NCBI GenBank assembly: GCA_020024985.1
Contig: JAHHSW010000006.1
Coordinates: 1-17,480 of the forward strand
From: Anaeroplasmataceae bacterium
GTDB taxonomy: Bacteria; Bacillota_I; Bacilli_A; Acholeplasmatales; Anaeroplasmataceae
Direction: 5' to 3'
DNA: 17,480 nucleotides
The translations under genes were made by a program, and so were the position numbers. Under the pieces are notes generated by a model that saw nothing but the letters and a program-made list of their open reading frames with translations, had not been told where the DNA came from and ran no database searches. Positions 8,511-15,642 of the stretch are shown here, one piece after another. How positions within the stretch are numbered: position 1 is the first letter of the stretch; every line of letters starts with the position of its first letter.

Positions 8511-8623
8511 TTTTTTGTTCTCCTTTTTATTTTTGTTTTTTTCCTCTGCCCTCTTCTTAGCCTACCTCCATCAAAATTCATTGCACACGACGGCGAGCTC
8601 CAAGGACATGTGTATTTTGTGCC
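8511..8623 (-). promoter_or_regulatory. rpsB 5' leader, candidate autoregulatory RNA
   Basis: The predicted transcript starts near 8623 and carries about 112 untranslated nt. Its first half (about 8575-8622 on plus) is clearly richer in GC than the surroundings. It can close a helix between GCACA (8622-8618) and TGTGC (8587-8583). Its second half is purine-rich with an extra GGAGG at 8568-8564 that has no gene behind it. S2 is known to repress rpsB-tsf through the leader in E. coli; an equivalent role here is inference. I cannot assign it to a named RNA family. Confidence 0.45.
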
Positions 8624-8629
8624 TTTAAC

Positions 8630-8658
8630 ATAATATCATAGCTTTAGACAAAAATCAA
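8630..8658 (-). promoter_or_regulatory. Sigma-A-type promoter for rpsB-tsf
   Basis: On the minus strand TTGATT (8658-8653) and TATTAT (8635-8630) are separated by 17 nt, matching the consensus at four and five of six positions. The start site would be near 8623. It lies between the terminator of the upstream unit and the rpsB leader. Confidence 0.65.
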
Positions 8659-8661
8659 GTA

Positions 8662-8706
8662 AACTAGAAAAATTTGTTAAATGAAGCCATTTATTCTAGT
8701 TTTTTC
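8662..8706 (+). terminator. Plus-strand terminator-like hairpin beside the rpsB promoter
   Basis: On the plus strand AACTAGAA (8662-8669) pairs with TTCTAGTT (8694-8701). An inner TAAATG-AAGC-CATTTA hairpin lies between, and a T-run ends at 8706. The T-run is only on the plus side, so it would stop rightward transcription, yet no plus-strand gene precedes it. It may end an antisense transcript or insulate the promoter. Confidence 0.5.
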
Positions 8707-8721
8707 ATCCTATCTTATATA

Positions 8722-8760
8722 TAAATAAAGAGCTAATCCAATAAAACTTGGTTAGCTCTA
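8722..8760 (-). terminator. Intrinsic terminator ending the leuS-suf-methyltransferase unit
   Basis: On the minus strand AGAGCTAA (8760-8753) pairs with TTAGCTCT (8737-8730), continued by CCAA/TTGG with one bulged A. The loop is 6 nt and the tail is a T-rich TTTATTTAT. It starts 9 nt after the methyltransferase stop. Confidence 0.85.
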
Positions 8761-8769
8761 CAAATCTAT

Positions 8770-9474
8770 CTATTTAGCTCTTAGGCTATACATAATTATA
8801 CTACCAGCTACACTTACATTTAAAGATTCTGTATTATGCATTGGGATATAAAGGTTTTTATCGGCTAAAGCCTGAACCTCTTTTCTTACCCCATTTCCCT
8901 CGTTACCTAGAATTAGGGCAAGCTTATCACTAGCTATAGCCTCAGCTAGAATAATACCATTTACAACATTAGTACCATAAATGGTATAGCCCTTAAGAGC
9001 TGGAATATATTCTAATAAATCTGCTTGAATAAAGCTAAGCTTAAAAATAGCACCCTGGCTAGATCTAATGGCCTTATCATTATAAATATCACAAGAGCCC
9101 TCACCAAGCACTATAGTATCAAAGCCAAAGGCCTTAGCTGATCTCATTAGGGCTCCCATATTACCAGGGTCCTGTACACCATCTAATATTAATATTCTAT
9201 CAGCTAATTCTTCCTTTTTAACTATCCTACATAAACCAATTTCTGGTACTACTGTATCTGTTTGGCTAAGCTTACGCATTACATTATCAGTAATAGTAAT
9301 ATAGCCTTCCTTTTCAGTAAGGCTATAGGCCTCCAAAAGGCAGCCACATTTACGAGCCTCATTAACTAAATGAGCACCCTCAACTAAAAATTTACCTTCC
9401 TTTTTTCTACCCTTACTAGTCTTTAGCTTACATAACTCCTTAATTCTAGGATTATCTACTGATGTTATTAGCAT
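8770..9474 (-). CDS. SpoU/TrmH-family RNA 2'-O-methyltransferase
   Basis: This SPOUT-class enzyme would transfer a methyl group from SAM to a ribose 2'-OH in tRNA or rRNA; the target is unknown. The N-terminal part (about 1-90) resembles the small RNA-binding substrate domain with GKFLVEG (27-33). The catalytic knot carries motif 1, DPGNMGALMRSA (102-113, with N105 and R111), motif 2, LGNEGNGV (189-196), and motif 3, LNVSVAGSIIMY (218-229). At 234 residues it is slightly shorter than typical RlmB/YsgA-like proteins (about 245-260). The ATG follows AGGAGG at 5 nt. It lies 51 nt after sufB with a small hairpin between, and is the last gene of the unit. Relatives often sit upstream of pheST, so its place behind suf genes looks lineage-specific. 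Confidence 0.88.
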   Translation of the reverse strand: MLITSVDNPRIKELCKLKTSKGRKKEGKFLVEGAHLVNEARKCGCLLEAYSLTEKEGYITITDNVMRKLSQTDTVVPEIGLCRIVKKEELADRILILDGVQDPGNMGALMRSAKAFGFDTIVLGEGSCDIYNDKAIRSSQGAIFKLSFIQADLLEYIPALKGYTIYGTNVVNGIILAEAIASDKLALILGNEGNGVRKEVQALADKNLYIPMHNTESLNVSVAGSIIMYSLRAK

Positions 9475-9497
9475 AATATCCTCCTCTTTAGGCTAAA

Positions 9498-9518
9498 GGG
9501 TAGAGACTAGCTCTACCC
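9498..9518 (-). other. Intercistronic hairpin between sufB and the methyltransferase
   Basis: GGGTAGAG (9498-9505, plus strand) has its perfect complement at 9511-9518 around a 5-nt loop. On the minus strand only three T residues follow, so it is at best a weak terminator. It could be a processing or stabilising element at the end of the suf message. Confidence 0.55.
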
Positions 9519-9525
9519 ATAAATC

Positions 9526-10935
9526 CTATCCTATTGAATCTACCATTTCTAGCTTAATTAATCTATTAAGCTCAACTGCGTATTCCATTGGAAGCTCCTT
9601 ACTAAATGGTTCAATGAAGCCCATAACAATCATTTCTGTAGCCTCATCCTCAGTTAAGCCTCTACTCATTAAATAGAATAGCTGCTCCTCATTAACCTTA
9701 GATACGGTAGCCTCATGCTCAATGAACATATCGCTATTTTTACCAACATTAGTTGGAATTGTATCTGATGTAGAAATATCATCAAGAATTAGGGTATCAC
9801 ATTCAACATGTGAACGAGCTCCTAATGCATTCTTTCCACAAGATACCATACCACGGTAATTTACCTTACCCCCACCTCTACAAATACTCTTAGAGATAAT
9901 TGTTGAGGTAGTATTTTTACCTAGGTGAATCATCTTTGCACCAGTATCCTGAAACTGATTAGTTGATGCAAAGGCAATAGTAACTGTTGTACCCTTAGCT
10001 CTATCGCCCTTTAGGATACAAGCAGGATACTTCATATTAAGACCAGAACCAACGTTACCATCGATCCACTCCATATGACCATCCTCCTCAACTAAGGTAC
10101 GCTTAGTTACTAGGTTTACAATATTATTTGACCAGTTTTGAACTGTTGAATAACGGCAGTGTGCTCTTTTCTTTACGTAGATTTCAACTACAGCTGCGTG
10201 TAGTGAATCCTTTGAGTAAAGTGGAGCTGTACAGCCCTCTACATAATGCACATCAGCATCATCCTCAACTATAATTAAGGTTCTTTCAAACTGACCCATT
10301 CTTTCAGAATTAATTCTAAAGTATGATTGAACTGGCTTTTCAAGCTTTACACCCTTAGGCACATAAATAAATGATCCACCACTCCATACAGCACTATTTA
10401 AGGCTGCATACTTATTATCTGTATAAGGAATAACCTTTCCAAAGTATTCCTTAACTAAATCTGGATATAATCTAACAGCTGTATCAGTATCACAGAAAAT
10501 TACACCCTGCTCATCTAACTCTCTTAGGTTATTATGATAAACCACCTCAGACTCAAACTGAGTAGATGAACCAGCTAAATACTTAGCCTCGGCCTCAGGA
10601 ATACCTAGCTTTTCAAAGGTATCCTTGATTTCCTCTGGTACATCATTCCATGAGCTTTCAGTCTTTTCAGTTGATTTAATATAATAGGTATATTCATTAA
10701 AATCAATACCTGATAAATCTGGACCCCATTTTGGATTCTCTAGCTTACAAAAGGCCTCATATGCCTTTAATCTAAATTCTAGCATCCAATCTGGCTCATG
10801 CTTAGCCTTAGAAATAAATTCTACTACCTCACGAGATAGACCCTTTCCTGAGGTTAAAACCGCCTTAGTATCAGTAGTAAAGCCATACTTATAGTCACCA
10901 ACTATATCGTTAATTTCATCCCTATTATTTTTCAT
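9526..10935 (-). CDS. sufB: Fe-S cluster assembly scaffold SufB
   Basis: SufB is the core of the SufBC2D scaffold on which new Fe-S clusters form. The 469-residue length matches the family (about 465-495). The sequence has the N-terminal helical region (DYKYGF), the SVWSGGSF-like SAVWSGGSF (181-189), the long beta-helix, and the C-terminal SufBD domain. Residues corresponding to the E. coli assembly site are kept: C379 in [12 protein letters not shown] and H407-E408 in [11 protein letters not shown], with the same 28-residue spacing. [13 protein letters not shown] follows. Its ATG lies inside the end of sufU (11-nt overlap) and has GGAGG at 9 nt, so the two are coupled. The order sufC-D-S-U-B is the usual Bacillota one. 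Confidence 0.97.
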   Translation of the reverse strand: MKNNRDEINDIVGDYKYGFTTDTKAVLTSGKGLSREVVEFISKAKHEPDWMLEFRLKAYEAFCKLENPKWGPDLSGIDFNEYTYYIKSTEKTESSWNDVPEEIKDTFEKLGIPEAEAKYLAGSSTQFESEVVYHNNLRELDEQGVIFCDTDTAVRLYPDLVKEYFGKVIPYTDNKYAALNSAVWSGGSFIYVPKGVKLEKPVQSYFRINSERMGQFERTLIIVEDDADVHYVEGCTAPLYSKDSLHAAVVEIYVKKRAHCRYSTVQNWSNNIVNLVTKRTLVEEDGHMEWIDGNVGSGLNMKYPACILKGDRAKGTTVTIAFASTNQFQDTGAKMIHLGKNTTSTIISKSICRGGGKVNYRGMVSCGKNALGARSHVECDTLILDDISTSDTIPTNVGKNSDMFIEHEATVSKVNEEQLFYLMSRGLTEDEATEMIVMGFIEPFSKELPMEYAVELNRLIKLEMVDSIG

Positions 10936-11365
10936 CAGATTCTACCTCCTTAATGGCCTGCTCGCAAGCCTTCCAGCTTAAGGTAGCACATTTGATTCTA
11001 GCAGGGAAATCCTTAACACCCATATAGGCGATGGCCTCTCCTAATCTTTCCTCATCCTCAGGGCTATTCCCCTTAACAACCTCATAGAAATCATTGATTA
11101 TCTCCTTTGCCTCACTAACAGTCTTACCTGTTAAAACCTCAGACATAACTGAAGCACTGCTGCAGCAAATAGAGCAACCCTTTCCATCATGGTGAACCTC
11201 CTTAACGATGCCATCCTCTATAAGAATTTCAACGTTCATATCATCGCCACATGATGGATTATTTAAATGAACAAAATGATACCTATCAGTCTTCTTTAGA
11301 CCCTTATTCTTTGGATTCTTATAATTATCCATAATAACAGCTCTATATAATTCCTTAAGATCCAT
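10925..11365 (-). CDS. sufU: SufU, zinc-dependent sulfurtransferase partner of SufS
   Basis: SufU takes persulfide sulfur from SufS and passes it to SufB; it is an IscU-like fold that binds zinc. The expected zinc ligands are visible: C39 and D41 in NPSCGDD, C64 in GKGCS, and C126 in RIKCATLSW. The insert before the last cysteine ([19 protein letters not shown]) and the absence of the IscU histidine mark it as SufU rather than IscU. At 146 residues it is of normal length. Unusually, C64 is followed by C67 and C68 ([10 protein letters not shown]), where B. subtilis has Ser/Met-type residues as I recall. The ATG has AGGAGG at 7 nt. It lies 11 nt after sufS and overlaps sufB by 11 nt. Confidence 0.95.
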   Translation of the reverse strand: MDLKELYRAVIMDNYKNPKNKGLKKTDRYHFVHLNNPSCGDDMNVEILIEDGIVKEVHHDGKGCSICCSSASVMSEVLTGKTVSEAKEIINDFYEVVKGNSPEDEERLGEAIAYMGVKDFPARIKCATLSWKACEQAIKEVESDEK

Positions 11366-11376
11366 TTTTCTTCCTC

Positions 11377-12591
11377 CTAAAACGTTCCAAAGAAATCCTT
11401 AGCTTCTTTGACGCTTTCAACAAATTTATGAACATCCTCCTCAGTATTATATAAATAGAAGGATGCTCTTACAGTACCAATAGTACCAAGCCATGAGGTA
11501 ATAAGCTGAGCACAATGATGTCCAGCTCTTATACATACATTATTATTATCAAATACTGAAGCGGCGTCATGTGGATGAACCCCATCAACATTAAATGAAA
11601 TAATACCTGTTTCACAGCTTTCATTATATATTTTAATTCCATCAATTTTCTTAAGCTCTGTGATTGCAAGCTCTCTTAGCTTTTTCTCATGTAAGGCAAT
11701 ATTATCTAAGCCAATGCTGCTTAAATATTTACATGCCTCAGCAAGACCAATAACACCCTCAACCATAGGTGTTCCGGTTTCAAACTTATAAGGTGTAGCC
11801 TTAAAGGTCATGCTATCCTTAGTAACAGTATCAGCCATGTCACCACCAAATTCAATTGGAGGCATCATTTCTAATAGCTTATGCTTACCATATAAACAGC
11901 CAACACCTGTAGGTCCACATAGCTTATGTCCTGAAAATGATAGGAAATCACAATCTAAATCCTTAACATCTATACTCATATGAGGAACAGCCTGAGCTCC
12001 ATCAACTGAAACCACTGCCCCAACCTCATGAGCAAGCCTTATTATATCCTTTATAGGTGTTATATATCCCATTACATTAGATACATAGGTTAAGGCAACA
12101 ACCTTAGTTTTACTTGTTAAAACTGATTTAAAGGCCTCAACAGTAATTCTACCCTCCTTATCTAATGGTACATATTTAAGGGTAGCTCCAGTTTTCCTAC
12201 ATACATTCATCCAAGGCATATGTGATGAATGATGCTCAAGCTCACTTGTAATTACCTCATCACCTGGCTTTAAGAATTCCATACCATAGCTTTCAGCAAC
12301 TAAATTCAAGGCGGCACTTGCACCTCTTGTAAATACTATCTCCTCAAAGCTTGCATTTATAAACTTAGCAATTGTCTCTCTTGCTTCCTCATATAAATCT
12401 GTTGCCTCATAGGAAAGCCTATATACACCTCTATGTACATTTACACCTAGCTTACTATTATAATCATTGCAGGCCTTAATTACACAATCAGGCTTTAAAG
12501 CCATAGCTGCACTATCTAGGTAATGTAAATCTGGATTATCCCTTAATACTGGGAAATCATTACGTATTTTATTAACGTCCACAATTATCAC
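11377..12591 (-). CDS. sufS: Cysteine desulfurase SufS
   Basis: SufS is a PLP enzyme that takes sulfur from cysteine, leaving alanine, and holds it as a persulfide for SufU. The type V aminotransferase fold shows YLDSAAMALKP (24-33), the ELEHHSSHMPW block (117-127), DGAQAVPH (197-204), the PLP-lysine motif SFSGHK with K223, FETGTP (270-275), and the catalytic cysteine C360 in RAGHHCAQ. At 404 residues it is normal. It starts with GTG. The GTG shares bases with the sufD TGA stop (GTGA, 4-nt overlap) and lacks a clear Shine-Dalgarno, so translation is probably coupled to sufD. Confidence 0.96.
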   Translation of the reverse strand: MIIVDVNKIRNDFPVLRDNPDLHYLDSAAMALKPDCVIKACNDYNSKLGVNVHRGVYRLSYEATDLYEEARETIAKFINASFEEIVFTRGASAALNLVAESYGMEFLKPGDEVITSELEHHSSHMPWMNVCRKTGATLKYVPLDKEGRITVEAFKSVLTSKTKVVALTYVSNVMGYITPIKDIIRLAHEVGAVVSVDGAQAVPHMSIDVKDLDCDFLSFSGHKLCGPTGVGCLYGKHKLLEMMPPIEFGGDMADTVTKDSMTFKATPYKFETGTPMVEGVIGLAEACKYLSSIGLDNIALHEKKLRELAITELKKIDGIKIYNESCETGIISFNVDGVHPHDAASVFDNNNVCIRAGHHCAQLITSWLGTIGTVRASFYLYNTEEDVHKFVESVKEAKDFFGTF

Positions 12592-13379
12592 TTCTTTATC
12601 ATATTTTGAATTTCTTCATTGACTCTATCCTTCCACTCATCTAGTGGTACATTATCAATGAAAGGCTTAATAATACCCTTTAATATAAGAAGGAAGGCAT
12701 CCTCCTTAGTTAATCCTCTACTCATTAAATAGAATAAATCCTCATCGCTCATCTTACCAATGGCAGCACCATGGTTAGCGAAGCAATCAAATTCATCAAT
12801 TAATAGAATAGGCTTAGCCATAACCTCAGAATCATCATCCATAACGATTCCACGAGATAGCTGAGCACATTTTGATTTTTCCATACCTGAGAAAATCTTA
12901 CCAGTTGTATCAAATAGGATTTTACCCTGACCCATAGCGATACCTACATTTGAGATATTAGAGAAGGTTTGCTTTTCCTTATGATTTACAACCTGATTAA
13001 AGTCACTTCTAAAGCCATCTGCAAGTATTAATGCCTTAATATCACAGCTAGCATTCTCTCTTAATAGATTAACCAATAGCTTCTCATTTGTTTCAGCTAA
13101 GGTAATTTGGTTAACAATTAGCTCACCAGAGTTTTCAAATACTCTATTAGAACTTTTACTATCAAGAATTGTATATTTAACTGAAGCATCAGCCTCAATT
13201 GTAATATTTACATCCTTATTTGATGTATTATCAATGAATGAAGCAAAGCTACCTGCCTTAACAACAACCTTACATGAATCATCAATTAAATAAATATTAC
13301 TTCCAGCATCCTTAATATATATAATGCCATTTTCTACCTGACCCATGGTAGATAAATTACATAAATTAGCTTGTGCCAT
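12588..13379 (-). CDS. sufD: SufD, short form
   Basis: SufD is the SufB paralogue in the SufBC2D scaffold. Only 263 residues are present, against roughly 420-440 in E. coli and B. subtilis. The sequence lacks most of the N-terminal helical domain and starts close to the beta-helix. The C-terminal SufBD domain is intact, including FDCFANHGAAIGK, with H203 at the place of the E. coli SufD histidine used in assembly, and [15 protein letters not shown]. The ATG overlaps the sufC stop by one base (TAATG), with only a weak GGCGG upstream. No frame continues into sufC, so I read the short form as natural rather than a frameshift. Position between sufC and sufS supports the call. Confidence 0.9.
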   Translation of the reverse strand: MAQANLCNLSTMGQVENGIIYIKDAGSNIYLIDDSCKVVVKAGSFASFIDNTSNKDVNITIEADASVKYTILDSKSSNRVFENSGELIVNQITLAETNEKLLVNLLRENASCDIKALILADGFRSDFNQVVNHKEKQTFSNISNVGIAMGQGKILFDTTGKIFSGMEKSKCAQLSRGIVMDDDSEVMAKPILLIDEFDCFANHGAAIGKMSDEDLFYLMSRGLTKEDAFLLILKGIIKPFIDNVPLDEWKDRVNEEIQNMIKK

Positions 13380-14197
13380 TATTTATTACCGCCATGAGCG
13401 CAAGAGCCTAATAATGCGTGGGTCTTCTTTTCGTCATCATTTTGAATTTCAATACCTAGCTCTTCTCTTACCCAGTCATAGCCTTCGTTATCAATCTTAG
13501 TAATAAGCTCCTTACCACCAGTCATAACAATCTTACCATTAATCATTACGTGAACGAAATCTGGCTTAATATAGTCAAGTAATCTTTGGTAGTGTGTAAT
13601 TAATAAGCAGCCAAAGCTTTCATTAACCATATCATATACATTTTCACCAACAATACGAAGGGCATCAACGTCTAAGCCTGAATCAATCTCATCTAAAATT
13701 GCAAACTTAGGCTTTAGCATCTTCATTTGTAAAATTTCATTTCTCTTCTTTTCTCCACCAGAAAAGCCCTCATTTAAATATCTATGAGCTAAATCATCTG
13801 GCATCTTTAGCTCTGTACATGCCTTATCAAAGTCACGAATAAAGCTAAATAATGATACATTCTTACCTGAAGAAGCCTTCATAGCGGTTCTAATGAAATC
13901 ACTATTTGTAACTCCAGGAACCTCAGCAGGATATTGATAAGCTAGGAAAATACCATTTCTAGCTCTTCCATCAACCTTCATAGGTAGAATTGACTTACCA
14001 TTTAATAAAATATCTCCAGCTGTAACCTCGTATCTAGGCTGACCCATAATTACAGAAGATAATGTTGACTTACCTGTTCCATTAGGACCCATGATAGCAT
14101 GTACCTCACCGGTTCTAATAGTTAAATCAACACCCTTAAGAATTTCCTTTTCCTCAACTCTAGCACATAAGCCTTTGATCTCTAAAATATCACTCAC
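13379..14197 (-). CDS. sufC: SufC, ABC-type ATPase of the SUF scaffold
   Basis: SufC is the soluble ABC ATPase that drives conformational change in SufBC2D. Visible motifs are Walker A GPNGTGKS (37-44), the Q-loop AYQYP, the ABC signature FSGGEKKR (145-152), Walker B with FAILDEIDSGLD (165-176), and the switch histidine in LLITHYQR. At 272 residues it is slightly longer than most SufC (about 245-260). The extra length is a C-terminal tail after the EELGIE segment, ending in GSCAHGGNK. It starts with GTG at 14197, 9 nt after GAGG, and overlaps the end of the upstream membrane/HAD gene by 8 nt. It ends in TAATG with sufD. Confidence 0.96.
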   Translation of the reverse strand: MSDILEIKGLCARVEEKEILKGVDLTIRTGEVHAIMGPNGTGKSTLSSVIMGQPRYEVTAGDILLNGKSILPMKVDGRARNGIFLAYQYPAEVPGVTNSDFIRTAMKASSGKNVSLFSFIRDFDKACTELKMPDDLAHRYLNEGFSGGEKKRNEILQMKMLKPKFAILDEIDSGLDVDALRIVGENVYDMVNESFGCLLITHYQRLLDYIKPDFVHVMINGKIVMTGGKELITKIDNEGYDWVREELGIEIQNDDEKKTHALLGSCAHGGNK

Positions 14198-15629
14198 TTA
14201 CATCAACCTCTTTCCATTGATATTTCTTATTATGATATATTGATGAAACTCTTTTAACCATTTCATCAAATGTTTTGACTCTTAATACATCAGCACAATC
14301 ACTATCATAGGTAGAAACCCTAATCTCACTTCCCTGAAGAAGGTGATTAGATAGGCTAGTTGTCGACATACCAACAAGCCTTAGCTTCTTTTCCTGACAA
14401 TAGTCCTTTAATATATTAAGAGATAATACCTTCTTGCTATAAACCTTAATATATTTATAGCCATCAAGCTTATCAAGCTTATCGAACACATCAAATTCCT
14501 GGGCTACAAGTAATGAGCCAAGCTCATTATTAATATAGTCCATCATTTCATGTACCTTCTCATCATGCTCAACTATTAAATAATAAACAAGGTTTTCCTT
14601 GCTATCATTTTCTCCAATTACTAAATTAGAGTAGGGAGCATTGATTTTAGATTGCATATAGAATTCAGCACCAGCATTATCAATTTTCTTATTATAGGTG
14701 TATAAAACATCATTAATAATATAATTTTTAAATGGATGTGAATTCATTTTTGCTAGGTAGGCATCTAATTTTTCTATTGCTATAGAATCAATAGATTCCC
14801 ATCTTATATACTTAAGCCTCTTACTATCATATAAAGCAGCTCCACTCATGCAGCAGATTGGATGACTAAATTCGACATCCTCTAAAAGCGGCATAAAGGT
14901 TTGAGGTGTTCTTGTAGTAAAAAGCGTAGTATTAATTTTTTGCTCATGAAGATGATTAAGCTCATAATTTACATAGCCCTTTAGTCTATCTGAATCATGG
15001 GCTAGGGCTCCATCTATACCCACTGCAAATAATAAATCCTTATTATTCACAAGCCTTGGCATTCTAAATAGATTTACCCCAAGAGCGACAAGCACTCCTA
15101 CTATTGTGGATAAAATTCTATTAAGGCCAAAGCCCCATTCGCCAATTTCTCGAGCGATAGTGGCGTTTGCATTAACTGTTATAGATAGGAAGGTCAAAAT
15201 ACCAACAAAGACAGCTGGCTGCTTTTTAAGGGCAACTCCTATAACTACAACAAGAACTGAAAATATTGTAACTAATAAATATGGGATAAATAGCTTATCT
15301 ATTCCATCCTGAATAGTAGGCCAGTGCCCACCAAATTCACCAAATACCTTAAGAAGAATAAATTCATAGGAAACAACTAAAAGAATTCCTACAAAGCCTC
15401 CAATTAGTGAGGCAACACATCTATTAGATGCCTGCTCAATACTCTTTTTTCTATTTGGTGCAATTGAATATGCTGTTGCAATAGCCGCAAAGAAGGGATT
15501 ATACCATAGGAAGGCATAATCCTTATCTGCGTTACATAAATAGCATATTGATTTTAGAATGATAAAAATCATAAGACATATAAAAATGCTTATTAACGTT
15601 TTAATCGTACGCATTCCTATCTTCTGCAT
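14190..15629 (-). CDS. FUSC/aromatic-acid-exporter-like membrane protein fused to a degenerate HAD domain
   Basis: The protein has 479 residues. Residues 1-192 contain about six hydrophobic segments and resemble the ArAE/FUSC (DUF939-like) family: IGMRTIKT at the start, NPFFAAIATAYSI (44-56), NRCVASLIGGFVG (69-81) and GLNRILSTIVGVLVALGVN (168-186). Residues 195-475 look like a Cof-type HAD phosphatase in layout: a motif-I-like FAVGIDGAL (201-209), a motif-II-like FTTRTP (237-242), and MSGAALYD (261-268) where Cof proteins have NGA. However, the first motif I aspartate is glycine (G204), and the usual GDxxND of motif IV is not seen in the VGMSTTSLSNHLL region, so phosphatase activity is unlikely. 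The substrate is unknown. The ATG follows GAGG at 6 nt, 13 nt after leuS, and the gene overlaps sufC by 8 nt. Family naming is from memory of motifs. Confidence 0.7.
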   Translation of the reverse strand: MQKIGMRTIKTLISIFICLMIFIILKSICYLCNADKDYAFLWYNPFFAAIATAYSIAPNRKKSIEQASNRCVASLIGGFVGILLVVSYEFILLKVFGEFGGHWPTIQDGIDKLFIPYLLVTIFSVLVVVIGVALKKQPAVFVGILTFLSITVNANATIAREIGEWGFGLNRILSTIVGVLVALGVNLFRMPRLVNNKDLLFAVGIDGALAHDSDRLKGYVNYELNHLHEQKINTTLFTTRTPQTFMPLLEDVEFSHPICCMSGAALYDSKRLKYIRWESIDSIAIEKLDAYLAKMNSHPFKNYIINDVLYTYNKKIDNAGAEFYMQSKINAPYSNLVIGENDSKENLVYYLIVEHDEKVHEMMDYINNELGSLLVAQEFDVFDKLDKLDGYKYIKVYSKKVLSLNILKDYCQEKKLRLVGMSTTSLSNHLLQGSEIRVSTYDSDCADVLRVKTFDEMVKRVSSIYHNKKYQWKEVDVSE

Positions 15630-15642
15630 AGTATACCTCAGT

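Noticed and set aside
8496..8581. A 28-codon upstream open frame in the rpsB leader starting at the ATG at 8581 and overlapping the rpsB start out of frame
   Set aside because: There is no Shine-Dalgarno before its ATG. The Arg/Lys-rich product follows directly from the purine-rich leader, so it is most likely chance.
12588..13379. sufD as a frameshifted pseudogene
   Set aside because: The frame is intact, starts at the sufC stop in a coupled TAATG arrangement, ends in GTGA coupling with sufS, and keeps the SufBD core. A natural short form fits better.
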